DNA from: Taxillus chinensis
Taxonomy: Eukaryota; Streptophyta; Magnoliopsida; Santalales; Loranthaceae
Assembly: GCA_023512835.1 (NCBI GenBank)
Contig: CM042088.1
Coordinates: forward strand, 868,001-932,000
Length of the DNA stretch: 64,000 bases
Direction of reading: 5' to 3'
This document shows positions 22,788-34,249 of the stretch, piece after piece; positions within the stretch are counted from its first letter, which is position 1, and every line of letters begins with the position of its first letter. Below the pieces are notes generated by a model that saw only the letters and a program-made list of their open reading frames with translations, had not been told where the DNA came from and searched no databases. A program made the position numbers and the translations under genes.

Positions 22788-24229
22788 ATGGCAACTTTCA
22801 GTCATCTCCTAAAAGGCCTTCAGGACAAGGAGACTGTCACAGTGGTGGCCCAAGCATCGGGAGACATTCAACTTCGCCTTGGAGATTTCCCGCCAGGAGA
22901 GGCCTACAAGGCAGAACATGTTGTCATAGAAGATCAGCTGGACTACACTAAGGAGGTACAGACAATATGGAAGCAAGTGGTCGGACGAAAGGAAAAGCAT
23001 ATACATACAACAGTTTGGGGATTTGCTCCATGTAACTGAGCTACTGGCCGATACGGATATGCTGGGGGCAGCCATTTATTTCTGGGAACCTCGACGGCGG
23101 TGCTTCAACTTCAACAACCTAGATCTTGTCCCCACAGTAGAAGAATACAGAAGATTACTGGATATCCCCGTGGAAAACAAAATGAAAATCTATTTGCCAG
23201 AGCCCGAAGGTCATGCCGAAGGGCCTTTGCCTGAGATTATGGGAAAGCCAGGTATGGGACTTACCGGCGGTCACAACTTACGGTGGGCGCGAATATCTTC
23301 CATGGGCAACAATCAAAGAAATAATACAAACTGCAACGGAAGCGGAGGCACACAAATTGCTTACACTAGCTATATATGGGCTAGTGATTTTCCCGAGGAT
23401 ACCGGCCCACATTGATGGGGCAATTGTAGATTTGGTCCAGCAGGTGCTCAAAGGTTGTGACCCTACTCCTGCTATCTTGGCTGAAACCATCCGATCTCTT
23501 ACTTACCTAAGGAGTAAAGGCTCGGGACAGTTCATGGGGTGCTTACCTCTCCTATGTACTTGGTTGCAAGGTCATTTCCCCCGTAGTGTTCATCGTTTCC
23601 CTGCTGTTTATCAAGTACCAGCCACAACACTACTAGATATTCTGCTCAGCAAGTGGAGCCTACCAAAAGACTTTGAAAGTTGGAAAAAGAAGTTGGGGAA
23701 CCTCACAGAAGCTGACATTACTTGGACTGCTCCTTGGATGCCGGTGGTCTCCATGACATATAGCTGCGGGGACTACAATTGGGTTCCACTTTTAGGTCCC
23801 TGGGGGGGAACTGCATATGCACCACTACAGGTGGGAAGACAAGTGGGGTGTCATCAGATTATTCCCATGCTCTTTGGCATGGAAGAGTGTGACTTCACTT
23901 ACAGCAGAGCCATGCTCATAGAAGAAGGCAAGAAGATGTATCAAGCATGGTCCACACCACACAAGATCTAACCCAACAGTTCAAAACCTGGTGTTTTCCC
24001 AGCATAAATATCTTGGAGGGCACAACACAAGCCACAGCTAACTTCGGACATGAAGGCTATCCTCCAAGAGAATCAGACTTTAAGGCAGCAGATCTAGAGG
24101 CTAGAAACATCTCTAGAAGGAACTCTTCAAAGGCTGCAGCTGAGGGAAAAACAGATCGAGATCATAATGAAGTAGAGGGAGGAAGCAGGTGAGCGACCAC
24201 CCCAGAGGAAGAGGCGCCGTGTTACTTAG
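22788..24229 (+). pseudogene. Tat-2 ORF1 (DUF7745-like domain plus coiled coil)
   Basis: Starts MATFSHLLKGL at 22788 and ends at TAG 24227-24229. Frameshifts near 22975 and 23250 split it into three frames; it has stops near 23969, 24093 and 24174. The body matches Tat-3 ORF1: LGAAIYFWEPRRRCF, PTVEEYRRLLDIP, LLTLAIYGLVIFPR, WMPVVSMTYSCGDYNWVPLLG. This pattern resembles the plant DUF7745 family often found next to retrotransposon sequences. The C-terminus is a coiled coil (MKAILQENQTLRQQI) and a basic PPQRKRRR tail. Extra ORFs upstream of gag are known in Ogre-type Tat elements; their function is unknown. Confidence 0.75.
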
Positions 24230-24503
24230 GAGATGACTGGAAGAGTGCTTTAAGATCATGTAGCACTAGCTCTCATTTTACATGGCAATTCAGCATTGAA
24301 TGTTTGTATTGTGTGTTTGGTTTGTAATAAAGTTGTTTGTTTTTCTAACCCTCTGCATATACATTCCATGCATACATGCATATCAAATAAAAAAAAATCA
24401 AATAAAATTTCCCTTGTACCCAGGTGGGTAGTAGCCTCTCTCCAGGATTGCGCACTCTTACAATCTCAGATCCCGGCGCAATCAAATACCTCAACCGCAG
24501 CCA

Positions 24504-26970
24504 ATGGCAGAAGAAACAGAGAACAGACTCATGGGGTTGGAACAGTCGCAACAAACCCTACAGGGGCAAATGTCTGCCATAATGGAAATGCTCACAAAAT
24601 TGACTGAAGAAAGAGGAAGAATCCCGACTGGGGGAACTACCAATCACCATCAAGAGCAAGGACAGGAGGCCGTTCAGTCACCCAACCTGGCTCCAAGCCA
24701 GGCACCCACATACCATCTTGCTATGGCACAACCTCCAACCCCAAATCAAACTCATTTCACTATGCCCGCACCAGGAAATGTAATTGAAGCGGTGGGTTCC
24801 CCAGCCCCTCAGGAAAATATTGGGTCTCCCGCTCTACGCCGACTTGAGGAAAGATTGAAAGCTGTAGAAGGCAGTGATAGCTATGGTATGACCAGCCCAC
24901 AAGACTTATGCTTAGTCCCTGGAGTGGTGCTACCGCCAAAATTCAAAATGCCAGATTTTGAAAAGTTCAACGGGACACGATGTCCAAGGACACATCTGGC
25001 CATGTATTGTCAAAAGATGGCCGCTTATGCTGGTGAAAACAAGCTCCTCATGCATTGTTTCCAGGAAAGCCTAACTGGGCATCCCTTCGCTGGTATTTTC
25101 AACTGAATGGAAACCGCATTAGGACATGGAAGGAATTAGCTACTTCCTTCTTGGCACAGTACAAACATGTCACCGAGCTGACACTGGATCGACTAACCCT
25201 GCAGTCTATGGAGAAGGGATCCGAAGAGAATTTCAAAGATTATGCACGAAGATGGAGAGAGGCAGTTGTGGAGGTCCAACCTCCCCTTACCGAAAGAGAA
25301 CTCACTACTCTTTTTATCAACACACTAAAAGGTGTCTACTATGAGAAGTTGATCGGTAACGTCTCCAACAACTTTGCAGACTTGGTCGCATCCGGTGAAC
25401 GAGTAGAAAGTGGAATTAAAGGTGGAAAGCTAAAGGGTGATGCGGCTAAGGCATCAAAACGGTTTCAACCACCAGCAAAGAAGAAGGAAAATGAGAGCAA
25501 CCTGGTATACCAAGCGCACCAGTCAATACAACCAACATTCTACCAAGCGCTAGGGTGCTACAGAGGGGCACCGGTAGCTGCTTATCTTCACCCGCACCAC
25601 CTCCCCAATTCATGCCATACCTGCCGCAAGGAGGGGTTCCATTTCCATATCCAATGACACCTAATCCGTTTCAACCGAGAGCGCCATACCCAGAGCAACC
25701 AAGGCCAGCAAGTCAAGAAGGACCGGGAGCCTCATTCCAAGGATAGGGGCAACCAAGGGCCCAGACCCAGCAAGCAGGAGCGAATCAGGCTTCTCGCCGA
25801 CCATGATAGGAGTTCGACCCAATCCCAATGACATATGCCGAATTATATCCCAAGCTTTTAGAAGCAAGGATGGTAACTCCTATACCCTTGGGAGAAATAA
25901 AGACTCCTCCCCCGGCCTGGTATAAGCCAGATGCTAGATGTGAGTATCATGCAGGTGGAGCTGGACATGATATCGAGAATTGTATAACATTCAAAAGGAA
26001 GGTTCAGGCATTAAAGGATGCAAAATGGCTGGATTTCTCCGCATTGTCTGGGACGCCGAATGTGAACAACAATCCTCTCCCAGAACACTCCAATAATGTT
26101 GCTAGTATCGAAAATGAAGCACGGCTGGAAAGGGTCTCCCAAGTACAAATGGAGAAAACACATTTGTTTACTCTGTTACAGGAACATGGCTATATACTTG
26201 CTAAAGACACGCCAAGGGCAGGAAAAGGAATAGATGGGGAAAAACAATGCCCTTATCACAAGATGTCACGGGGACATGACATCGCAGAATGCACTGAGTT
26301 TTCCGAGGTGGTGCAAAAACTCATGGACCAAAGGATGATAGAATTCTCAAGAGGAGGAATGGACAACCAAAGCCACATGATCCAAGAAGATCATTCACAC
26401 AAATCGCCATGGGTGCCAACACCCCTTGTCTTAACTGTTAAGGCTCTGGAGAAGCCGTTACTGCCACATGGAATCAAGCCTCTCACTATCCATGCCTCAA
26501 GTCTCGTGCCAGACAAGGGGGAAAGGACCGAAATCCCACAACTACCGCATGGAATTGCAACCCTCACCATAGGTGTTCCTGCTCCTTTCCCCTATAAAAC
26601 TGATAAAGCAGTCCCATGGAATTACAGTTGTGAAGTAGTCCAGGGAGCCACCGCTATAGCAGAAAAGAAGACCAGGAGCGGTCGGGCTTACGCCCCCGAG
26701 ATAGTTGACAAAGCAAGGAAAGAAAAAGCTGTAGAACAAGACATTGAGCCTACACTGGAAGCAACAAAGAAGGGAACACCGATCACCGAAGAAGAAACCA
26801 CAGAATTTCGAAACTCATGAAGCGAAGCGAGTATAATATTGTGGATCAATTAAGTCGGCAACCGGCTCGCATCTCCTTGCTCTCATTAATGATGGATTCC
26901 CAACCTCACCGGGAAGCACCGCGAAGGTTCTAAGCCAAGCCTACGTTCCTCCAACCATCTCGATCGCGAA
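24504..26970 (+). pseudogene. Tat-2 gag
   Basis: Starts MAEETENRLMGLEQSQQ (coiled-coil N-terminus), then a Pro/Gln linker and the gag core with FNGTRCPRTHLAMYCQ and SFLAQYKHVTELTLDRL. A lost G near 25078 (GGGCATCCC against GGGGCATCCC in Tat-3) shifts the frame, another shift falls near 25590, stops occur at 25744 and near 25804, and a lost base near 26806 follows. The two knuckles, CEYHAGGAGHDIENC and CPYHKMSRGHDIAEC, both of form CX2HX5HX4C, are intact. The piece 25828-26820 (330 codons) is the longest open part. It would form the particle shell. Confidence 0.84.
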
Positions 26971-26971
26971 T

Positions 26972-27940
26972 GTGGATGGACTCACCAGTAACCTCATCCT
27001 GAATAACGTAATTAGCTTTGGAGATGACGAGCTACCCCAAGAAGGAAAAGGGCACATAAAAGCTCCGCACATCACGGTCAAATGCAAGGAGCACACCATA
27101 GCCCGTGTACTTATTGACAACGGCTCGGCCTTGAACATTATGCCCTTGCATATACTGCAAGAACTTCCAATTGACACGTCCCATATGCGTCCCTGTACAA
27201 TGAAGGTACGGGCATTCGATGGAGGAAAGCGTGACGTGGTGGGAACTCCTGGATGTTCCACTCATGATTGGGCCAACTACTTTTACGGTGGAATTTCAGG
27301 TAATGGACATCACTCCATATTACAATGTTTCTTGGGAAGACCCTGGATCCACATGGCGAGGGCGGTGCCGTCCGGTCTCCACCAAAAGATGAAGTTTGTA
27401 ATGGGGGACCAGCTCATCTGCATCTCCTGGAGAGACAAGTTTCCTCGTCACCAAACCGGCATCAGTCCCTTATGTTGAAAGCAACGAAGATGTGCCAGAA
27501 TGCTCCTATCGGGCTTTTGAGATGGTAAATGTCGCCTCCGCCCCAGACCATCGTCTCTCGAAGGCAGCAAAAATGGTTGCAGCCACTATGATCAAACAGG
27601 GGTACAAACCGGGGCAAGGATTAGGCCTGACAGCTCAAGGGATTCAGAAACTCCTGACCATCCGAGAAAATACCGAAAAGTTTGGGCTAGGCTACGTCCC
27701 TACAAAAGCTGACAGACAGAGAGAAGCTATCAAGAAGAGGGAAGTCAGAATGGCAAGATTGCAGAAAGGCCAGTACAAGAAGAAAGGAGAAGCTTTCCCC
27801 CTTTGAATGTTACATTCCGAAGTGGAGGGTTTATCCACAAGAGCCAACCTGAGCCCAAGACGGGGACTGTAGCCATACTGGACATAAATGAGCATGTACC
27901 AAGCGAGATAGTTCAGTTAGTGCGAGAGGATCCCAACTAG
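26972..27940 (+). pseudogene. Tat-2 protease and G-patch region
   Basis: Carries the aspartic protease motif LIDNGSALNIMPL (near 27115) with Asp and Gly present and CFLGRPWIHM in the second half. Extra bases near 27247 and 27427 relative to Tat-3 break the frame (protease frame 26972-27478). The G-patch, KMVAATMIKQGYKPGQGLGLTAQG, lies at about 27570-27640 in the piece 27492-27806. A basic segment and VQLVREDPN lead to a TAG at 27938-27940 that is also present in Tat-3 (49931-49933), so it is probably the natural end of gag-pro. Confidence 0.84.
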
Positions 27941-28159
27941 CCACTGAACAATTGGACCAGCCTGGACCTCCCCATAATGTAATGCTTACGGGTCACTGGG
28001 ATTTAATGTATTCTATTCTAATGTACTTTGAAGTCTTGAACATTTGTTTTTCCTTAAACCTTCCAATAAAATGTGTTTTTCAAATCTTTCATGGTGCATT
28101 CCATTCATCACATATGCATATCATATTTGGTTACCAACTTGTCATTCTCTTATAAACAG
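27941..28159 (+). other. Tat-2 spacer between gag-pro and RT, possible intron
   Basis: Conserved with Tat-3 49934-50157: CTCCCCATAAT|GTAATGC at the left, a poly-A-signal-like AATAAAATG in the middle, and a T-rich run ending in TATAAACAG|GTATCAC at the right. Ogre-type elements are known to have an intron between protease and RT. The GT and AG candidates fit, but neither splicing nor the exact donor can be shown here. Confidence 0.45.
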
Positions 28160-29880
28160 GTATCACAATGTCAATGAAAACATAGTATGCGAAAGCGAAA
28201 CGAGATGCCAAAGGTTTGACCAAAGTCCAAACTGGGAGCAGCCCGTGTTTGAAGCTAATGAGAATGAGATAGAAGAGACACCTGAGCTACCAGGGGAGAT
28301 TACATGCCTATTGGAAAGGGAAGACCGTTTATCCATTCCAAGTGAAGACCCAGTAGAAACAGTGAATTTGGGGACGACAGCCGAACCAAAAGAATTGAGG
28401 GTGGGGTCTTTGATAGCTACCGACATCAGGAGGAAGTTAATCGAGCTATTAAGAAGCTACATCGACATTTTTGCATGGTCATACCAAGATATGCCCGGAT
28501 TAGACACAGATATAGTGCAACATCACATACCCGTGAAGCCAGAGTGCAAGCCAGACAGCAAAATTGCGAAGAATGAGGCCAGAGAGATGATCAAGATTAA
28601 AGAAGAAGTCAAAAAGCAATGGGATGCAGGTTTCCTAAGTGTCTCCCACTATCCAGAATGGGTCGCCAATGTTGTACCAGGATCGAAGAAAGGAGGCAAA
28701 GTACGCATGTGTGTCGACTATTGAGATCCGAATCGGCCGATCCGAAAGACAACTTCCCGCTTCCTCATATTGATACCTTAGTGGATAATACGACGAAAAC
28801 ACGCCCTATTCTCATTCATGGATGGTTTCTCGGGCTATAATCAAATTTGTATGGCCCCCGAACACAAAGAGAGGACCACATTCACGACACTTTGGGGCAC
28901 TTTCTGTTATAATGTGATGCCGTTTGGTCTAAAGAATGCAGGAGCCACCTATCAGCGAGCCATGGTGACCCTATTCCACGACATGATGCATAAAGAAGTC
29001 GAGGTATATGTGGACGACATGATAGCCAAATCTCGAAGCACTAAAGATCATATTGAAGTACTCCATAAGCTCTTCAGCAGGCTACGGAAATATCAACTGA
29101 AATTGAACCTCGAAAAGTGCACTTTCGGAGCCATGTCGGGAAAATTGTTGGGTTTCATTGTGAGCCAAAAAGGAGTGGAAATCGATCCAGATAAAGTTCG
29201 AGCTATCCAAGAGATGCCACCACCACGGACCATCAAGGAGGTTAGAGGATTCCTAGGGCGACTGAATTATATTGCCCGATTTATTTCCCAGTGACGCCCA
29301 CATGTGAACCCATTTTCAAGACTTTACGAAAGAACAACCCGGAAATTTGGAAGGACAAATGTCAAGAAGCTTTTGACAAGATCAAACAATATCTGTCTAA
29401 TCCACCCATTTTGATCCCACCGGACCGGATAGACCTCCGATCTTATACTTGACCGTTCAGGAGTCAGCGATGGGTTGTGTCTTGGGGCAACATGATTCTA
29501 CAGGCAAGAAGGAGCAGGCCATTTATTACCTCGGCAAGAAGTTCACCATCAATGAAGAAAACTACACGCCCTTGGAGAAGACGTGCTTGTGCTCTTGTCC
29601 TGGATAACAAGAAGATTGAGGCAATACACCCTTTATCATACTACTTGGCTGATTTCAAGGCATGATCCGCTCAAATATCTCTTGGAAAAACCATCTATTT
29701 CTGGAAAGAATCGCCAAATGGCGATTGATCCTATCGGAGTATGATATCATCTACGTACCTCAAAAAGCCATAAAAGGAAGTGCGATAGCCGACTATCCGC
29801 CAGATAGAGCGCTGGAAGACTTTGAGCCCATGACTATTGGCTTCCCAGATGAGCACATTAACATCATTTCGGCCGAAGTA
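28160..29880 (+). pseudogene. Tat-2 reverse transcriptase and first RNase H
   Basis: RT motifs in order: IDIFAWSYQDMPGLD, VRMCVDY (then an early stop), FMDGFSGYNQI, MPFGLKNAGATYQRAM and the catalytic YVDDMIAKS (near 29005), then the connection segment VRGFLGRLNYIARF. RNase H follows with MGCVLGQHDST and AIYYL-KKFTINEENYTPLEKT. Frameshifts occur near 28550, 28725, 28795, 29295, 29425 and 29585, most of them single bases relative to Tat-3. The enzyme would copy RNA to DNA and degrade the template; this copy cannot make it. Confidence 0.87.
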
Positions 29881-30380
29881 TCAGACATATGGACGATGTG
29901 GTTCGATGGAGCCTCTAGTCTCTTAGGTCATGGTGTTGGGGCCATCCTGATATCCCCAAAAGGCGAACATTTCCCCATGGCGGCAAAGCTAACCTTCCCT
30001 TGTACAAACAATGTGGCAGAGTATGAGGCTTGTGTGATGGGACTTCAAGAAGCCATTCACAAAGGAATCAAAAAATTACGAGTATTCGGCGATTCGACAC
30101 TCATCATTTTTCAAGTAAGGGGTGAATGGGAGACTCGAAACCACAAATTAATCCCATATCGGAAATATGTTACGGAGTTAGCTGAGCAGTTCGATGACAT
30201 CACATTTGAGCATATGCCCAGGGAATGCAACCAGCTCCCTGACGCGCTGGCAACTCTAGCCTCCCTCCTTCGACTAGACACAAAGTTGGAAGTTCAGTCT
30301 TTCGATATCCGTATACAAGATGCTCCTGCACATTGCATGGCCATTGAAGGACATACTGAAGAAAAACCTTGGTTTGAGGA
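29881..30380 (+). pseudogene. Tat-2 second (archaeal-type) RNase H
   Basis: Within an open frame of 430 codons (29662-30954). Motifs: MWFDGASSLLGHGVGAILISP (first Asp), NNVAEYEACVMGLQEAI (Glu), VFGDSTLIIFQVRGEW (Asp), and RECNQLPDALATLAS (last Asp). A second RNase H placed after RT-RNase H defines the Tat lineage; it was acquired independently of the first and has a complete set of acidic residues here. The domain is open, but the polyprotein on either side is not. Confidence 0.86.
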
Positions 30381-31616
30381 CGTCAAACAATATTTGCTTA
30401 AGCAAGAATACCCAGCAGAGGCCATTAAATCTGATAAGAGAAATATCCGAAGGTCAGCGTCCAACTATTATATTGATGGCTCAATTCTGTATAAGAGAAA
30501 CCACGACATGGTGCTATTGTGGTGTGTGGCAAAAGAAGAATCAACACAAATCATGAAAGAAGTGCATGAAGGGGAATGTGGTTCACATGCAAACGGACAT
30601 GCATTAACAAGACAAATCATGCGAATGGGCTACTATTGGGTCACCATGGAAAAAGATTGCATTGAATATGTGCGCAAATGCCTCAAGTGTCAAATTTATG
30701 GCGACAAGATTCAAGTACCGCCGTCTAAACAACACGTGATGGTCTCCCCGTGGCCGTTCTCACTTTGGGGCATTGACGTTATCGGACCAATATCTCCAAA
30801 AGCGTCTAATGGTCATCGTTTCATTTTGGTAGCCATTGATTACTTCACCAAGTGGGTAGAAGCAGCATCATACGCTAATGTCACACAGTGTGGGTACTTC
30901 GATTTATACGGAACAACATCATATGCCGATATGGTCTTCCCGAGCAGATCATAACGGACAATGCTGCCAATTTGAACAGCCGGATGATAGGGAGGTTGTG
31001 CGAAACATGCAAAATTCAACACCGCAACTCGACCCCCTATCGCCCAAAGATGAATGGAGCAGTCGAGGCAGCCAACAAGAACATCAAGAACATTATCAGA
31101 AAGATGACCGAAACGTACAAAGATTGGCACGAGAAACTACCTTACGCTTTGCACGCCTATCGTACCTCAGTGCATACATCAACTGGGGCAACTCCATTTT
31201 CTTTGGTCTATGGCATGGAAGCAGTTCTACCGGTCGAAGTGGAGATACCTTCCCTCCAAGTACTTAAGGACACTCAGCTCAAAGAAGCAGAATGGGTCCA
31301 AAGTCGTTATGAGCAGTTGAATTTAACTGAAGGCAAGCGCTTGGAAGCAGTTTGCAGAGGACAATTGTATCAACAGAGAATGATGAACAATTACAATAGA
31401 AAGGTGAAGCCCAGAAGCTTTCAAGAGGGTAATCTTGTCCTCAAGAAGATCTTGCCAATCCAGCATGACCATCGAGGCAAGTGGACTCCCAATTATGAAG
31501 GCCCATATGTTGTGAAAAAAGTATTCTCGGGAGGCGCATTGATCCTTGCCAAAATGGACGGAGATGAGCTTCCTAATCCAGTAAATAGTGACACCGTCAA
31601 AAAGTTTTATGCTTAA
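30381..31616 (+). pseudogene. Tat-2 integrase
   Basis: The zinc-binding segment HEGECGSHANGH ... CLKCQIY (near 30570-30700) is followed by the core with Asp in WGIDVIGPISP (near 30775), Asp in ITDNAANLN (near 30960) and Glu in MNGAVEAANKN (near 31065). A base change pattern near 30890 shifts the frame, so the core is split between 29662-30954 and 30888-31616. The C-terminus has a GPY-like segment (NYEGPYVVKKVFSGGALILA) and ends VKKFYA with TAA at 31614-31616. No chromodomain is seen, as expected for Tat. Confidence 0.87.
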
Positions 31617-32831
31617 CTCTCATGTCTCCGAACAAGATTCTCATTCCTGTAATGAGCGGACTTGGTGAAAACCCAAAAGGGCACCAAGGGTAAAATACAA
31701 AGCTCCAACAAAAGACAAAAAAGAAAACAAAGGCGGACTTGGTGAAAACCCGAAAGGGCACCAAGGGTAAAATACAAAGCCAACAATAAATCTTGAAGGG
31801 TGAAATCGGTTCAATCGAAACCGAAAGGATCAGGACCACAACAAATAGGGTCCGTTGCAAGCGATAGAGACAACATCATCATCCAAAAACAGTGACTCAA
31901 ACAGGGGAAGACTTGGTCAAACCTGCGGCACACTCGAATCAAATTTGTACATTATGCTTTTAAAGACTTGCGATTCTATTTATCAGATTATGACAATAGG
32001 ACACTTTTTATGATATAAATATATTTTGTGGAATTAAACCAGCAAAAATCTTTTTATCTCTTTAATCATGTTACATCGTCTTCATTTCACATTTGAGTAG
32101 AACATCTTAAATCCCCAGTAAGCTCTTCTAGCATTGCCTTATGAGTAGGGCCAAGCTCAAAATCCCCAAACAACTTTAAAGCCCCCAATTCGGAGTACTC
32201 ATATCTCCACGGGATATCACTATCCCCAGAGAAGCCGTCAAATCAATCTCCTCAATATGGCGAAGCGAATTTTAATAGACCCTTCGTGCACAACAGGGGA
32301 GTTCCCCAAAGAAAGACAGGACGGACTTTCCATCCAAAGAGAACGTTGTTCCCCAACAAGTTGAATGTTAGCCAACCTCTCCAACAACGGCCAAACCCTC
32401 GGTGATACATCACGTGGCATTCAATGCATACATCGCACGGCATCACATTGCATCGTATTTCACCACAAGTTGAGGTTTATGCATCCCCGCATACAGCACA
32501 TTGCATTCCATGCATCATTGGCATACATTCAACATACTCTGTAATTGCAGGAATGTTGCTGCCTCTGGAGATCCTAGGAGCTCATATTCAGCAAACTTCT
32601 CTTCAAGCTATCCTAGCTTTCTTCGTTCAACTGTACAACTCTTTCCTTGCAATTGCCCCAAAGTCTAAACGCATCCTTTTACTCGACAACCTTTTCCCAT
32701 TTTGGGTCACCTCATAGAGCGATCTCCTTGAGTGAACTCATAGAGGGAGCTTAAATTGGGTTACTTCCCAAACTCACCAATTCCTTAAAGCATTTCCCCA
32801 AATACCATTTGATGTCTCCAACAAGTCTTCC
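31617..32831 (+). other. Tat-2 3' untranslated region, proximal part
   Basis: Non-coding. It holds a 47-bp direct repeat (31657-31703 and 31734-31780, starting CGGACTTGGTGAAAACCC), then unique AT-moderate sequence up to the 37-bp array. No open frame here has a recognisable domain. Confidence 0.7.
31657..31780 (+). repeat. 47-bp direct repeat in Tat-2 3' UTR
   Basis: Two near-identical copies, 31657-31703 and 31734-31780, separated by a 30-bp A-rich spacer. Both contain AAGGGCACCAAGGGTAAAA. Differences are limited to about one base. Confidence 0.88.
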
Positions 32832-34050
32832 CAATTCAAGCCTATCATTGCTGTGGGCTATCCATTTTCAATTCAAGCCTATCATTGCTGTGGGCTTTCC
32901 ATTTTCAATTCAAGCCTATCGTTGCTGTGGGCTATCCATTTTCAATTCAAGCCTATCATTGCTGTGGGCTATCCATTTTCAATTCAAGCCTATCATTGCT
33001 GTGGGCTATCCATTTTCATTTCAAGCCTATCGTTGCTATGGGCTTTCCATTTTCAATTCAAGCCTATCGTTGCTGTGGGCTATCCATTTTCAATTCAAGC
33101 CTATCATTGCTGTGGGCTATCCATTTTCAATTCAAGCCTATCGTTGCTGTGGGCTTTCCATTTTCAATTCAAGCCTATCGTTGCTGTGGGCTATCCATTT
33201 TCAATTCAAGCCTATCATTGCTGTGGGTTATCCATTTGCAATTTAAGCCTATCGTTGTTGTGGGCTTTCCATTTTCGATTCGAGCCTATCGTTGCAGTGG
33301 GCCTTTCATTTTCCCGTTTTCACTTTAAGCCTATCGTTGCTGTGGGCTTTCCATTTTCAATTCAAGCCTATCGTTGCAGTGGGCCTTTCATTTTTCCGTT
33401 TAAGCCTATCGTTGTTGTGGGCTTTTCCATTTTCAATTCAAGCCTATCGTTGCTGTGGGCTTTCCCGTTTTCACTTTAAGCCTATCGTTGCTGTGGGATT
33501 TCCATTTTCAATTCAAGCCTATCATTGCAGTGGGCCTTTCATTTTTCTGTTTAAGCCTATCGTTGCTGTGGGCTTTTCCATTTTCACTTTAAGCCTATCG
33601 TTGCTATGGGCTTTCCCGTTTTCACTTTAAGCCTATCGTTGCTGTGGGCTATCCATGTTCAATTCAAGCCTATCATTGCTGTGGGCTATCCATTTTCAGT
33701 TCAAGCCTATCGTTGCTATGGGCTATCCGTTTTCAATTCAAGCCCATCGTTGTTGTGGGCCTTTTTCCATTTTTAATTTGAGCCTATCGTTGTTGTGGGC
33801 CTTTCAGTTTTCAATTCAAGCCCATCATTGTTGTGGGCCTTTTTCCATTTTTCAATTCGAGCCTATCATTGCTGTGGGCCTTTCAGTTTTTAATTCAAGC
33901 CTATCATTGTTGTGGGCCTTTTTCCATTTTTCAATTCGAGCCTATCGTTGCTGTGGGCCTTTCAACTTTTAGTTCACGCCCATCATTGTTGTGGGCCTTT
34001 TCTCTTTTTCAGTTCAAGCCTGTCATTGTTGTAGGCTTTCAATCTCCGGT
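32832..34050 (+). repeat. 37-bp tandem array in Tat-2 3' UTR
   Basis: About 30 head-to-tail copies of a unit containing CAAGCCTATCATTGCTGTGG and TATCCATTTTC. Units in the first half are about 37 bp; toward the right they vary (GGGCCTTTTTCC, GGCCTTTCATTTTCCC) and lengthen to about 42 bp. As 37 is not a multiple of three, the array reads open in all three forward frames and gives overlapping ORFs up to 208 codons that share one peptide repeat. These are not genes. Tandem repeats in the 3' UTR are a known property of Tat elements and can seed satellites. Confidence 0.95.
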
Positions 34051-34236
34051 ATCAAGCGGCCTTAGATGCCTCATCAAGGTATTATCCAAGCACACCGGCC
34101 TGTGAAGCCCCTTTTCCCTCTCAGGGACAAACCCAACCGTCGCACTTTTTCCTCTAGGTAAGTCAGGTAAGTGCTCCAACCCGTCCAAAATGACTCCCTT
34201 TTATCTTTGTACGCTGTTTGTATACAAACAGTGCAC

Positions 34237-34249
34237 AAAGAGGGGCAGC
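34237..34249 (+). other. Polypurine tract of Tat-2
   Basis: AAAGAGGGGCAGC directly precedes the 3' LTR start. Confidence 0.75.

Noticed and set aside
32809..33630. Overlapping ORFs of 112-208 codons on the plus strand
   Set aside because: They are translations of the 37-bp array, open in three frames with the same peptide repeat; no start context or domain.
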